The position numbers and the translations under genes are program-made. From NCBI GenBank assembly GCA_017536475.1, contig JAFXHH010000013.1, positions 99,869 to 163,868 of the forward strand: a DNA stretch of 64,000 nt, read 5' to 3'. Positions 17,359-25,238 of this stretch are shown here, piece after piece. The DNA comes from Clostridia bacterium. Lineage in GTDB: Bacteria > Bacillota > Clostridia > Oscillospirales > CAG-272. A model generated the notes under the pieces. It saw nothing but the letters and a program-made list of their open reading frames with translations, had not been told where the DNA came from and searched no databases. Every line of letters starts with the position of its first letter. The stretch's first letter is position 1.

Positions 17359-18132
17359 ATGGAAGAAATTACGAAGATTTCAGATCAGATCGCTCCCGAG
17401 TCAAAGGACGAGAGATTTTTGCGTAACAGGGAGCTTATTCGTCGGGCGCAGGCGGGAGACGATGCCGCCGCAGAGACGCTTATCGTTGAAAACACGGCTT
17501 TAGTCAAGAGTATTGCGCTCAAGTTTCGCGACAGGGGCACGGAATTTGAGGATCTTATGCAGATCGGCACTATCGGGATGCTCAAGGCGATCAGGAGCTT
17601 TGACATCGAGCGCGGAACGGCTTTTTCAACCTATGCCGTGCCCTTGATAATCGGAGAGATACGGCGGCATTTGCGCGACGACGGGCTTATTCGGGTCAGT
17701 CGCGGATACAAGCGTACGGGAATTACGATCATGCGCGAAAAAAATCGCATCATGACCGAGGAAGGCAGGGAGGCAGGAGTTGCCGAGCTTGCCGCATTCG
17801 CGGGGGTCTCTGTCGAGGAGGCGGCGATCGCGATCGACGCGGTCTCGCCCATAACCTCTTTGTCCGACAACGTATACGGAGAGGACTCGAAGACCTTCGA
17901 TTCGGTCATTCCCGATCGCGAGGCTGCCGCCGAATTCGAAAACCTCAACGATCGCATTGCGCTCGGACAAGCTATCGCCAAGATGCCGTCCGATTGGCGA
18001 AAAATAGTTCTGTTACGATACTACCGCGATATGACTCAGCAGCAGGTCGCCAATCTGCTCGGACTCTCTCAGGTCAAGGTCTCGCGCGAGGAAAAAAAGA
18101 TCATGTCCTTTTTGCGTCAGGAGATGGCGTGA
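17359..18132 (+). CDS. sigF: Sporulation sigma factor SigF
   Basis: 257 residues from ATG 17359 with a strong GGAGG six nt upstream. An upstream GTG at 17305 would overlap spoIIAB by four bases and add 18 residues; the ATG fits better. Sigma region 2 includes FEDLMQIGTIGMLKAIRSFD and FSTYAVPLIIGEIRRHLRDDG; region 3 starts VSRGYKRTG; region 4 helix-turn-helix is DMTQQQVANLLGLSQVKVSR. It directs early forespore transcription. Repeat element B starts 16 nt after the stop. Confidence 0.97.
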   Translation: MEEITKISDQIAPESKDERFLRNRELIRRAQAGDDAAAETLIVENTALVKSIALKFRDRGTEFEDLMQIGTIGMLKAIRSFDIERGTAFSTYAVPLIIGEIRRHLRDDGLIRVSRGYKRTGITIMREKNRIMTEEGREAGVAELAAFAGVSVEEAAIAIDAVSPITSLSDNVYGEDSKTFDSVIPDREAAAEFENLNDRIALGQAIAKMPSDWRKIVLLRYYRDMTQQQVANLLGLSQVKVSREEKKIMSFLRQEMA

Positions 18133-18148
18133 GAAGATTGAGGAAAAT

Positions 18149-18220
18149 GCAGGGGGAGGGAGGAGCTTTTTGAAAAAAGTTCCTCCCTCCCCCTGCACCC
18201 CCACCCTCTTCAAAAACTTT
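18149..18220 (+). repeat. Palindromic 3'-end repeat element, copy B
   Basis: An inverted repeat of about 23 bp (18149-18171 with 18174-18196, one G-U pair) is centred on TTTTTTGAAAAAA. A C-rich spacer follows and then TTCAAAAACTTT, complementary to the TTTTTGAA apex. It starts 16 nt after the sigF stop in the same orientation. Confidence 0.85.
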
Positions 18221-18282
18221 CAATAAATATTTTTTTGTTTATTGGAAAGAATATTTACAGACGGTTTGTTTTTGGAGGAATT

Positions 18283-18510
18283 ATGGAAAAGGATAGAAAG
18301 AAAAGGGCAAGACAAGGCAGGACGTTTGACGAGGGGACTCATCCCGGGGCGTATACCGAAAAATACGATATTGATAACGACAAGTTGGATTTCGTTGACT
18401 CGTCCGACGACGTGTTTATTGAGGACGATGGCGACAGGGAGCCTGCAAATCACGCGAGTCCGCCTGCCGCAGATCCGCCCGTGCCGAATCAGGCGCACGT
18501 AGCTATGTGA
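18283..18510 (+). CDS. Small acidic hypothetical protein
   Basis: 75 residues, ATG 18283 with GGAGGAATT directly before it. The first about 20 residues are basic (KDRKKRARQGR), then it is strongly acidic (YDIDNDKLDFVDSSDDVF, EDDGD) with a Pro/Ala-rich end. It has no Cys or membrane segment and is probably disordered. I recognise no family. It has its own terminator and follows sigF and repeat B, so it could be read from the sporulation operon or a local promoter I could not identify. Confidence 0.6.
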   Translation: MEKDRKKRARQGRTFDEGTHPGAYTEKYDIDNDKLDFVDSSDDVFIEDDGDREPANHASPPAADPPVPNQAHVAM

Positions 18511-18513
18511 TAA

Positions 18514-18546
18514 AGAAGCCGCAAAGAAATCTTTGCGGCTTCTTTT
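18514..18546 (+). terminator. Intrinsic terminator
   Basis: A perfect 13-bp stem AGAAGCCGCAAAG / CTTTGCGGCTTCT with an AAAT loop, followed by TTTG. Confidence 0.85.
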
Positions 18547-18579
18547 GTCTAAAAACTTTTGATTTTTATTTGTTTTATA

Positions 18580-18608
18580 TTGCATTTATTAAAAAGTGGT
18601 GCTATAAT
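18580..18608 (+). promoter_or_regulatory. Probable sigma-A promoter of the M13 peptidase gene
   Basis: TTGCAT at 18580-18585, 17-nt spacer, perfect TATAAT at 18603-18608. Confidence 0.65.
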
Positions 18609-18659
18609 GGAATGTGTAATTTTTAATTATGCTTGGCATATAGAGAACAGGAGATTTTT

Positions 18660-20558
18660 ATGGAAAACATCAGAATTCAGGACGACCTTTATAATTACGT
18701 CAATAAAGAGACCTTGGACAAGCTCGTCATTCCCGACGACAAGCCCGTAGCGGGCGGATTCCAGGACCTTGCAGACGGTGTTGAAAAGATCATGATGGGC
18801 GAATTTGCTGCCATGACCGAAAACAAATCCTACCCCAACGAGCACTTGGAGAGAGCCTGCAAGCTTTACGCGATCGCAAAGGATGCCGAGAGAAAAGAAA
18901 AGCACGGCATTACTCCCGCGCTGAAGAATCTTGCGCTTCTTGACGATGTTAAGTCTGTTGAGGACTTCAGCCGTCTTTTTAAGACGTTATCTCTCAAGGG
19001 AATCCCTACTCCCTTTGGCGTTTTCGTTGAGACCGACATGAAAAACACCAAGCAACACTTGGTCTATATTCAGGGCGCGGGTGTTATCCTTCCCGACGCG
19101 TCCTATTACAAACCCGAAATGGAGGCGCAGAAAACGCAGATCTTGGGTCTTTGGACAAACGTTGCCAAGGCAGTTATGGCAAAGACCAATCTCGCTCCCG
19201 AGGCACAGGAGCAATACGTTAACGACGCGCTTGCATTCGACGCGATCCTCGGCGGACTTGTAAAGACCCAGGAGGAATGGTCGAGATACGTTGAGATGTA
19301 CAATCCTATGGAAGCTGACAAGGTTGCAGAGATGCTCTCGACCGTTGATTTCGGCGGCATTCTTAACGATATGTTCGGTCAGGTGCCTGCGACCGTTGTT
19401 GTTACCGAGCCGAGATTCTTCGGTGAATTCGCAAAGGTCTTCAACGCTGAAAATCTTGAGATCTACAAGCACTGGGCTTACGTTACCGGTCTTCTGAAGG
19501 CTTGCAACCTTCTGTCCGAGGAGCTTCGTGATATGGGCGGCATGTATATGCGCGCACTTACAGGTGTTGCGAAGATGCAGTCTATTGAAAAGTTTGCGTA
19601 CAATTTGGCATCGGGCACTTATTCCGATCCCGTGGGTATTTATTACGGCGAAAAATACTTCGGCGAAGAAGCAAAGAAGGATATTACCGAGATCGTTTAT
19701 CAGATCATCGATACCTACAAGACCCGCATCAAGACCAACGATATTCTTGGCGAGGAGTCCAAGGAGAAGGCGATCCTCAAGCTCTCCAAGATGGGCGTTA
19801 AGATGGGTTATCCCGACAAGGCAAGAGCTATTTATGACAAGCTTGTTTTCAATGCGGAGGATTCGCTCTTTGACATTATGCTTTCTATCAAGGAGATCAG
19901 AGAGCTCGATATGCTGAGCAAGCTTGACAAGCCCACCGAGCCTGAAAACTGGGCGATGCCCGGACACATGGTCAACGCCTGCTACGATCCCTTCGTTAAC
20001 GATATCACTTTCCCCGCGGCGATCCTTCAGGCGCCCTTCTACTCGCTGAAGCAGACCAGAAGCGAAAACCTTGGCGGCATCGGCAGCGTTATCGGTCACG
20101 AGATCTCCCACGCGTTCGACAGCAACGGCGCGAAGTGCGACGAGAACGGAAACATCAACGACTGGTGGACCGAGGACGACTTCAAGCGCTTTGACACGAA
20201 GGTTCAAAAGATGATCGAGCAGTTTGACGGCATTGAGCTTCCCTGGGGTAAGGTCAACGGCGCGTTTATCGTCAGCGAAAATATGGCGGACAACGGCGGT
20301 ATGTCGGTAACTCTTGACATTATGTCTAGAACCGAGGGCGCTTCCTATGAGGAATATTTCAGCAACTGGGCGAGGATCTGGTGCCAGAAGGCAAGGGAAG
20401 AATATCGCAAGATGCTTCTTTCGGTTGACGTTCACGGTCCTTGTGTTCTCCGCGCAAATATGCCTCCCAGAAACTTCCCCGAGTGGTACGAGACCTTTGG
20501 CGTTAAGGATACCGATCAGATGTATCTGCCCGAGGATAAGAGAATTGTTATTTGGTGA
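18660..20558 (+). CDS. M13 family zinc metallopeptidase (PepO/neprilysin type)
   Basis: 632 residues. Zinc site HEISH at about 480-484 in VIGHEISHAFDSNG; the third ligand is in ENMADNGG (about 540). The end, with MPPRNFPEWYETF and MYLPEDKRIVIW, is the usual M13 terminus. No signal peptide or N-terminal anchor, so it is a cytoplasmic oligopeptidase like lactococcal PepO rather than a surface neprilysin. ATG 18660 follows GGAGA. Own promoter and terminator. Confidence 0.95.
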   Translation: MENIRIQDDLYNYVNKETLDKLVIPDDKPVAGGFQDLADGVEKIMMGEFAAMTENKSYPNEHLERACKLYAIAKDAERKEKHGITPALKNLALLDDVKSVEDFSRLFKTLSLKGIPTPFGVFVETDMKNTKQHLVYIQGAGVILPDASYYKPEMEAQKTQILGLWTNVAKAVMAKTNLAPEAQEQYVNDALAFDAILGGLVKTQEEWSRYVEMYNPMEADKVAEMLSTVDFGGILNDMFGQVPATVVVTEPRFFGEFAKVFNAENLEIYKHWAYVTGLLKACNLLSEELRDMGGMYMRALTGVAKMQSIEKFAYNLASGTYSDPVGIYYGEKYFGEEAKKDITEIVYQIIDTYKTRIKTNDILGEESKEKAILKLSKMGVKMGYPDKARAIYDKLVFNAEDSLFDIMLSIKEIRELDMLSKLDKPTEPENWAMPGHMVNACYDPFVNDITFPAAILQAPFYSLKQTRSENLGGIGSVIGHEISHAFDSNGAKCDENGNINDWWTEDDFKRFDTKVQKMIEQFDGIELPWGKVNGAFIVSENMADNGGMSVTLDIMSRTEGASYEEYFSNWARIWCQKAREEYRKMLLSVDVHGPCVLRANMPPRNFPEWYETFGVKDTDQMYLPEDKRIVIW

Positions 20559-20581
20559 TGATCAAATATGTCCATTGGACG

Positions 20582-20613
20582 AAAAAGCTGCAAGATTTTC
20601 TTGCAGCTTTTTC
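20582..20613 (+). terminator. Intrinsic terminator of the M13 gene
   Basis: A perfect 14-bp stem AAAAAGCTGCAAGA / TCTTGCAGCTTTTT with a 3-nt loop, ending in a T run. Confidence 0.9.
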
Positions 20614-20701
20614 TTATAATTTGTTTCACAACGTGTACAGGCAAAGCGAGTGTGGCAATATGGCGTGAAGACGGACATGGTTATTAAACAATAAACCCTT
20701 A

Positions 20702-20770
20702 TTGAAGTTTTTGAAGGGATGGGGGTATGGGGGAAGGGTGACTTTTTTCAAAAAGTCACCCTTCCCCCAT
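20702..20770 (-). repeat. Palindromic 3'-end repeat element, copy C
   Basis: A perfect 21-bp inverted repeat (20727-20747 with 20750-20770), 2-nt centre. Read on the minus strand it starts 9 nt after the tyrS stop. It is followed by an ACCCCC-type spacer and CTTCAAAAACTTCAA, complementary to the TTTTTGAA apex. Same layout as copies A and B but in reverse orientation, matching the reverse gene. Confidence 0.85.
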
Positions 20771-20779
20771 ATATCCTGA

Positions 20780-22006
20780 TTATCCGTTAAAAACAACTTT
20801 CATATAAGACTTCTTGCCCTTACGGAGAAGCTTGCCTTCGGCGAGGTCCTCCTTGGTGTAGTAAGTCTTGATGTCATTAATCTTTTCGCCGTCGACCGAA
20901 ACTCCGCCCTGCTGTACTGCCTGACGAGCCTCGGACTTGGACTTGACGAGTCCGCTTCTTACGAGCATTGTAAGGATGTCGGTCTTGCCCTCGATGTAGA
21001 AGTCCTCATCGAGCATTTCCGCGGTGGGAGCATCGGCTTCGCCACCCGCGCCGAAGAGTGCCTTTGCCTGAGCCTGTGCTTTGTTTGCCTCGTCGTCGCC
21101 GTGAACCAGCTTGGTGAGCTCGTATGCGAGGATCTCCTTTGCGGTATTAAGCTGGCTGCCCTCCCAAGAGTCCATTTCATTGATCTGCTCGATGGGGAGG
21201 AAGGTCAACATTCTGATGCACTTGAGGACGTCGGCGTCGGCTACGTTTCTCCAGTACTGGTAGAAGTCGTAGGGAGTCGTCTTGTTGGGATCGAGCCACA
21301 CTGCGCCCGATGCGGTCTTACCCATCTTCTTGCCCTCGGAGTTGAGCAGCAGGGTGATGGTCATAGCGTGAGCGTCCTTTCCAAGCTTTCTTCTGATCAG
21401 CTCTGTTCCGCCGAGCATATTGGACCACTGGTCGTCGCCGCCGAACTGCATATTACAGCCGTAGGTCTTGAACAGGTGGTAGAAGTCGTAGGACTGCATT
21501 ATCATATAGTTGAATTCGAGGAACGAAAGTCCCTTTTCCATTCTCTGCTTATAGCATTCTGCGGTAAGCATTCTGTTGACGGAGAAGCACGCACCGACCT
21601 CGCGGAGAACCTCGACGTAGTTGAGGTCGAGCAGCCAATCTGCGTTGTTGACCATTATTGCCTTGCCCTCGCCGAAATCGATGAATCTTTCCATCTGCTT
21701 TCTGAAACAGTCGCAGTTGTGTGCGATGGTCTCGGTCGTCATCATCTGGCGCATATCGGTTCTGCCCGAGGGGTCTCCGACCATTGCCGTGCCTCCGCCG
21801 ATAAGGACTACGGGCTTATTGCCTGCCATCTGAAGTCTCTTCATAAGGCAGAGCGCCATAAAATGTCCTACGTGCAGAGAATCTGCCGTGGGGTCAAAGC
21901 CGATGTAGAAGGTCGCTTTGCCTTCGTTGATCATATTCTTGATCTCTTCTTCATTCGTTACCTGCGCGATAAGTCCGCGGGCAACAAGCTCTTCGTAAAT
22001 TTTCAT
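20780..22006 (-). CDS. tyrS: Tyrosyl-tRNA synthetase
   Basis: 408 residues, class I. The HIGH-like motif is DSLHVGHF (about 38-45), KMGKTASGAVW is the KMSKS-like loop, and a C-terminal S4 RNA-binding domain contains SKSEARQAVQQGGVSVDG. YDFYHLFK and GGDDQWSN are typical for TyrRS (TyrS type). It attaches tyrosine to tRNA-Tyr. The ATG at 22006 follows AAAGGAAA. Expression should be set by the T-box leader at 22313-22590; an unusual tandem repeat lies between that and the start codon. Confidence 0.97.
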   Translation of the reverse strand: MKIYEELVARGLIAQVTNEEEIKNMINEGKATFYIGFDPTADSLHVGHFMALCLMKRLQMAGNKPVVLIGGGTAMVGDPSGRTDMRQMMTTETIAHNCDCFRKQMERFIDFGEGKAIMVNNADWLLDLNYVEVLREVGACFSVNRMLTAECYKQRMEKGLSFLEFNYMIMQSYDFYHLFKTYGCNMQFGGDDQWSNMLGGTELIRRKLGKDAHAMTITLLLNSEGKKMGKTASGAVWLDPNKTTPYDFYQYWRNVADADVLKCIRMLTFLPIEQINEMDSWEGSQLNTAKEILAYELTKLVHGDDEANKAQAQAKALFGAGGEADAPTAEMLDEDFYIEGKTDILTMLVRSGLVKSKSEARQAVQQGGVSVDGEKINDIKTYYTKEDLAEGKLLRKGKKSYMKVVFNG

Positions 22007-22018
22007 AGTTTCCTTTCT

Positions 22019-22042
22019 GTACCTTTTTCGAGAAAAAGGTAC
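22019..22042. repeat. 24-nt palindrome next to the tyrS ribosome site
   Basis: GTACCTTTTT, CGAG, AAAAAGGTAC is a perfect palindrome. In tyrS mRNA it folds into a hairpin ending about 4 nt upstream of the AAAGGAAA ribosome site. The same core with different outer bases follows fusA at 63567. Confidence 0.8.
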
Positions 22043-22297
22043 CCAAAAAGCTTTCCCTAGGATAGTTTGGCGACGCAGCCGTTTTGCAATCGGAAATGGG
22101 ATTGATATCCTTAAGGTTAAGCTTTCGGTATTTATTTTGCTTTATTTTTATTCAATGTGTTTTTCCGAGAAAAAGGTACCCAAAAAGCTTCCCCTAGGAT
22201 AGTTTGGCGACGCAGCCGTTTTGCAACTGGAAATGGGATTGATATCCTTAAGGTTAAGCTTTCGGTATTTATTTTGCTTTATTTTTACCCAATGTGA
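22024..22297. repeat. Tandem duplication, period 137 bp
   Basis: 22024-22160 and 22161-22297 are nearly identical, with only a handful of differences (for example CAATCGG against CAACTGG and TTATTCAATG against TTACCCAATG). Both contain CCAAAAAGCTT followed by a TAGGATAGTTTGG segment. The unit lies wholly inside the transcribed tyrS leader, after the T-box terminator. The near identity suggests a recent event. Confidence 0.95.
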
Positions 22298-22312
22298 TTT
22301 TAGATGGCAAAA

Positions 22313-22590
22313 AAACAAAAAGCCCCTGCAAAAAGCAAGGACGATTGGCATAATGCCTCGTGTTACCACCTTAATTCGCTCACAAGTCGCCTTATGAGCC
22401 TTAATAACTCCAAAAAGAGTCGTTTGATATAACGGTCAATCCCGCCGCCGCCTACACATTCCAACGGAACTTCGGGACGGTACTCGCGAAGGTATTCGAA
22501 AACGGCTCTCACGCGCCTCTCATCAGCCGGCAGCTTTCTGTCTGACAGTATCGTTTTCTACTTGTTTCGGTCACTGTATTTCTTATGATG
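22313..22590 (-). ncRNA. T-box riboswitch controlling tyrS
   Basis: Read on the minus strand: a Stem I with AAGTAGA on the 5' side and CTGATGAGAGGC distally. The pair GAAAACG / CGTTTTC closes above a specifier loop containing GAATACC, whose TAC (22494-22492) is a tyrosine codon. The conserved T-box AAGGTGGTAACACG is at 22372-22359. A terminator hairpin CCTTGC / GCAGGG with a T-rich tail is at about 22342-22313. Uncharged tRNA-Tyr would pair with the specifier and T-box bulge and allow read-through into tyrS. Confidence 0.93.
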
Positions 22591-22594
22591 TTAC

Positions 22595-22623
22595 ATTATA
22601 TCAAATTTTTTCGGAGTTGTCAA
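22595..22623 (-). promoter_or_regulatory. Consensus sigma-A promoter of tyrS
   Basis: On the minus strand TTGACA (22623-22618), 17-nt spacer, TATAAT (22600-22595), both perfect. It gives a leader of about 580 nt. Confidence 0.92.
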
Positions 22624-22693
22624 CCTTTTTTTCGGTGTTTGGCGTTATTTTTCGCAAAAAGCGCGCGGCACGGCGATTTTTTGACTGTGGGAC

Positions 22694-22722
22694 TTGTAAA
22701 TCGGGGAAAAATGCTATATAAT
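22694..22722 (+). promoter_or_regulatory. Probable sigma-A promoter of pgeF
   Basis: TTGTAA at 22694-22699, 17-nt spacer, perfect TATAAT at 22717-22722. It is about 70 nt from the divergent tyrS promoter. Confidence 0.65.
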
Positions 22723-22762
22723 TTACATAGTGACAATGCAGATATACCGAAAGGATGAAAAT

Positions 22763-23557
22763 ATGCTTATAAAATCAAAAATTTTGCGCTCCGCGCATGC
22801 ATTTTCGACGCGCGAGGGCGGAGTCAGCACGCTTGAGCACACGAAATCTCTCAATCTGGCGTTCGGGCGCGGAGACAGCGATGAGGTCGTCTTGAAAAAT
22901 CTTGAAATTTTTGCCGAAGCGGTCGGGATCGATCCGCATGGTATTATCTCTGTGCCACAGATACATTCCGACATCATTTACAAGGTCGGGCGCGCCGATG
23001 CGGGCGAGGGCTACTACAAAAGGGCGAATATTCGAGAGGGCGACGGCTATATTACTGACGAAAAGGGGATCACGCTCGGAGTCAAGGCCGCCGATTGCGT
23101 TCCGATTCTGTTTGAAGCGGAAAAGGGCGGTGAGCTTATTGCCGTTGGAGCAGTCCACGCGGGTTGGCGCGGCACGGTTGCGGGGATCGCCGCAAAGTGT
23201 GTACGTATGCTTTGTGAGGAATATAATGTTGCTCCAAGCGATATTCGGGCGGTGATAGGTCCTTGTATTCACAAGTGCTGCTACGAGGTAGGAGAGGATC
23301 TGAAAATGGCAGTCGAGCAGCGACTTGGCAAAGAGATGTCGGACTTGTTTGTCGTTCCGTCGGCTGACGTTGAGAACAAATATTTTTGCGATCTTGTCGG
23401 ATTGAACCGTCATCTTTTGCTTGAGGCGGGGATACTGCCCGAAAACCTCGACGTCGTCGATCTTTGCTCCTGCTGTCACCCCGAGCTTTTCTTTTCTCAC
23501 CGTTTTTCAAATGGCAAGAGGGGAACTATGCTTAACGTTATATCTCTCGGGTTGTGA
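22763..23557 (+). CDS. pgeF: Laccase-domain protein PgeF/YfiH (purine nucleoside phosphorylase family)
   Basis: 264 residues from ATG 22763 with AAAGGATG upstream. Family signature residues: FSTREGGVS at the start, VPQIHSD, KAADCVPIL, AVHAGWRGTV and CCHPELFFSHR. The His and Cys residues form the zinc site. Proteins of this family were first called polyphenol oxidases, were later shown to phosphorolyse purine nucleosides, and in E. coli edit peptidoglycan precursors. Cytoplasmic. No terminator is seen before the next promoter. Confidence 0.93.
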   Translation: MLIKSKILRSAHAFSTREGGVSTLEHTKSLNLAFGRGDSDEVVLKNLEIFAEAVGIDPHGIISVPQIHSDIIYKVGRADAGEGYYKRANIREGDGYITDEKGITLGVKAADCVPILFEAEKGGELIAVGAVHAGWRGTVAGIAAKCVRMLCEEYNVAPSDIRAVIGPCIHKCCYEVGEDLKMAVEQRLGKEMSDLFVVPSADVENKYFCDLVGLNRHLLLEAGILPENLDVVDLCSCCHPELFFSHRFSNGKRGTMLNVISLGL

Positions 23558-23594
23558 CTTTTCGTTAAAATTCAGGCAAACGAGGCTCTGTGTA

Positions 23595-23623
23595 TTGACT
23601 TTTTCACCAAATAATGTTATACT
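23595..23623 (+). promoter_or_regulatory. Sigma-A promoter of the MBOAT gene
   Basis: TTGACT at 23595-23600, 17-nt spacer, TATACT at 23618-23623. Confidence 0.8.
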
Positions 23624-23678
23624 TGGTTAAGGTGTGTCGCTTTGCAACGCTTTAATCTGAAAAAATGAAGGTTTATAT

Positions 23679-25181
23679 ATGCTTTTCAGTTCTATGATTT
23701 TTCTATGGGTCTTTTTGCCCGTAGTGATAGCCGGCAACTTTTTGTTCTCGGCGCTACCGTTTAAAAGGGAATCCTCGCGCATCCGAGCAAAAAATATTTT
23801 TCTGCTTATAGCGAGCCTTATATTCTACGCTTGGGGCGGAATCTACTATCTGCTTATTATGCTGTCCTCCATTCTGCTCAACTTTGCGGGCGGATACGTG
23901 ATCGAGAAGGGCGTGAAAACCAAGGGGGCAAGACGCGCGGCATTTATCGTTATAATCGTACTCAATATCGCGATCCTTTTCTTCTTCAAGTATTTCAATA
24001 TGCTTATCGCGATCATTGAGTCGCTTATGCAGTCGGGCGCGGGCTTCCGTGAGGTTTGGCAGACCATGCTGAGCATGAAGGGCACGGGCACGCTCAACCT
24101 CGCCCAGATCGTACTTCCTATCGGAATCTCCTTCTTTACCTTCCAGGCAATGTCCTACGTTATGGACGTTTATATGGGCAAGGCGAATCTACAGGAGAAC
24201 ATTATCGACTTTGCACTCTACGTTTCGCTTTTCCCCCAGCTTATCGCAGGCCCTATCGTCAAGTACAGCGACGTTGACCTTCAGCTTCAGACCAGAAAAG
24301 AGACCCTTGATCTTTTCGTCTCGGGTCAAAAGCGATTCTGCTACGGTCTCGGCAAAAAGGTGCTGGTTTCAAACGTGCTTGCGGAGGTTGCAGACGACAT
24401 CTGGGCGCTTGAGATCGAGAATCTCGGTGCACCTGTCGCGTGGCTTGGAATCATTGCTTATACCCTGCAGATCTATTTCGATTTCTCGGGATACTCCGAC
24501 ATGGCGATCGGTCTTGGTCGAATGATGGGCTTCGAGTTCAAGGAGAATTTCGATTACCCCTACACGTCGCTCTCTATTCAGGAATTCTGGAGAAGATGGC
24601 ATATCTCTCTGTCTTCCTGGTTCAAGGAATACATATACATTCCTCTGGGCGGAAACAGAAAGGGAAAATTCCGAACGTATATCAATCTGTTCGTCGTATT
24701 TATGCTGACGGGCATCTGGCACGGTGCGAACTTTACGTTCATATTCTGGGGCTTGTTCCACGGAATTCTGCAGATAATCGAAAGGCTTTTCCTTGGAAAA
24801 TGGCTCAAGAAGAACCCCGTCAAGATCCTCAACTGGATATATACCATTTTCGCGGTTATGATCGGTTGGATCTACTTCCGTTCGGACAACATTTTCCAGG
24901 CGAACGAATACGTCCGACAGCTCTTCAACTTTACGTCGGGTAATTATTCGATCGTCAGATTCCTTTCGATGAACGTTATTATCGTTATTATTTTCGGATT
25001 TCTGTTCTCGGGTCTTGTTCAAAGATTGCTTAAGTCAAGCTACGACAAGCTCTGTGCGCGCGCAGGCTCGTCCCGAGCTATCTTCGTTGCAGACTCGATA
25101 GCACAGTTCGCGATCCTCGCGCTGTCCATGGCGGCGCTGGTCGGCGGCACCTACAACGCATTCATTTATTTCCAATTCTGA
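23679..25181 (+). CDS. MBOAT family membrane O-acyltransferase (AlgI-like)
   Basis: 500 residues with about ten hydrophobic segments. The start MLFSSMIFLWVFLPVV is typical of AlgI/DltB proteins. The conserved core includes YFDFSGYSDMAIG, EFWRRWHISLSSWF and GIWHGANFTF, where His near 348 is the family's catalytic residue. Such proteins pass acetyl groups across the membrane to exopolysaccharide or wall polymers. The next gene, 57 nt downstream, supplies the expected extracytoplasmic partner. Confidence 0.95.
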   Translation: MLFSSMIFLWVFLPVVIAGNFLFSALPFKRESSRIRAKNIFLLIASLIFYAWGGIYYLLIMLSSILLNFAGGYVIEKGVKTKGARRAAFIVIIVLNIAILFFFKYFNMLIAIIESLMQSGAGFREVWQTMLSMKGTGTLNLAQIVLPIGISFFTFQAMSYVMDVYMGKANLQENIIDFALYVSLFPQLIAGPIVKYSDVDLQLQTRKETLDLFVSGQKRFCYGLGKKVLVSNVLAEVADDIWALEIENLGAPVAWLGIIAYTLQIYFDFSGYSDMAIGLGRMMGFEFKENFDYPYTSLSIQEFWRRWHISLSSWFKEYIYIPLGGNRKGKFRTYINLFVVFMLTGIWHGANFTFIFWGLFHGILQIIERLFLGKWLKKNPVKILNWIYTIFAVMIGWIYFRSDNIFQANEYVRQLFNFTSGNYSIVRFLSMNVIIVIIFGFLFSGLVQRLLKSSYDKLCARAGSSRAIFVADSIAQFAILALSMAALVGGTYNAFIYFQF

Positions 25182-25238
25182 TATCAACCCTTATTTGTCG
25201 ATCTTTTGATGCGACAATGATACAACAAGAGGTACTTT

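Noticed and set aside
18242..18502. Alternative 86-codon frame overlapping the small acidic ORF
   Set aside because: No ribosome site, and the composition looks non-coding; the 18283 frame has GGAGGAATT directly before the ATG.
22024..22297. Possible CRISPR array because of direct repeats
   Set aside because: Only two contiguous 137-bp units without spacers and no cas genes nearby; it is a tandem duplication.
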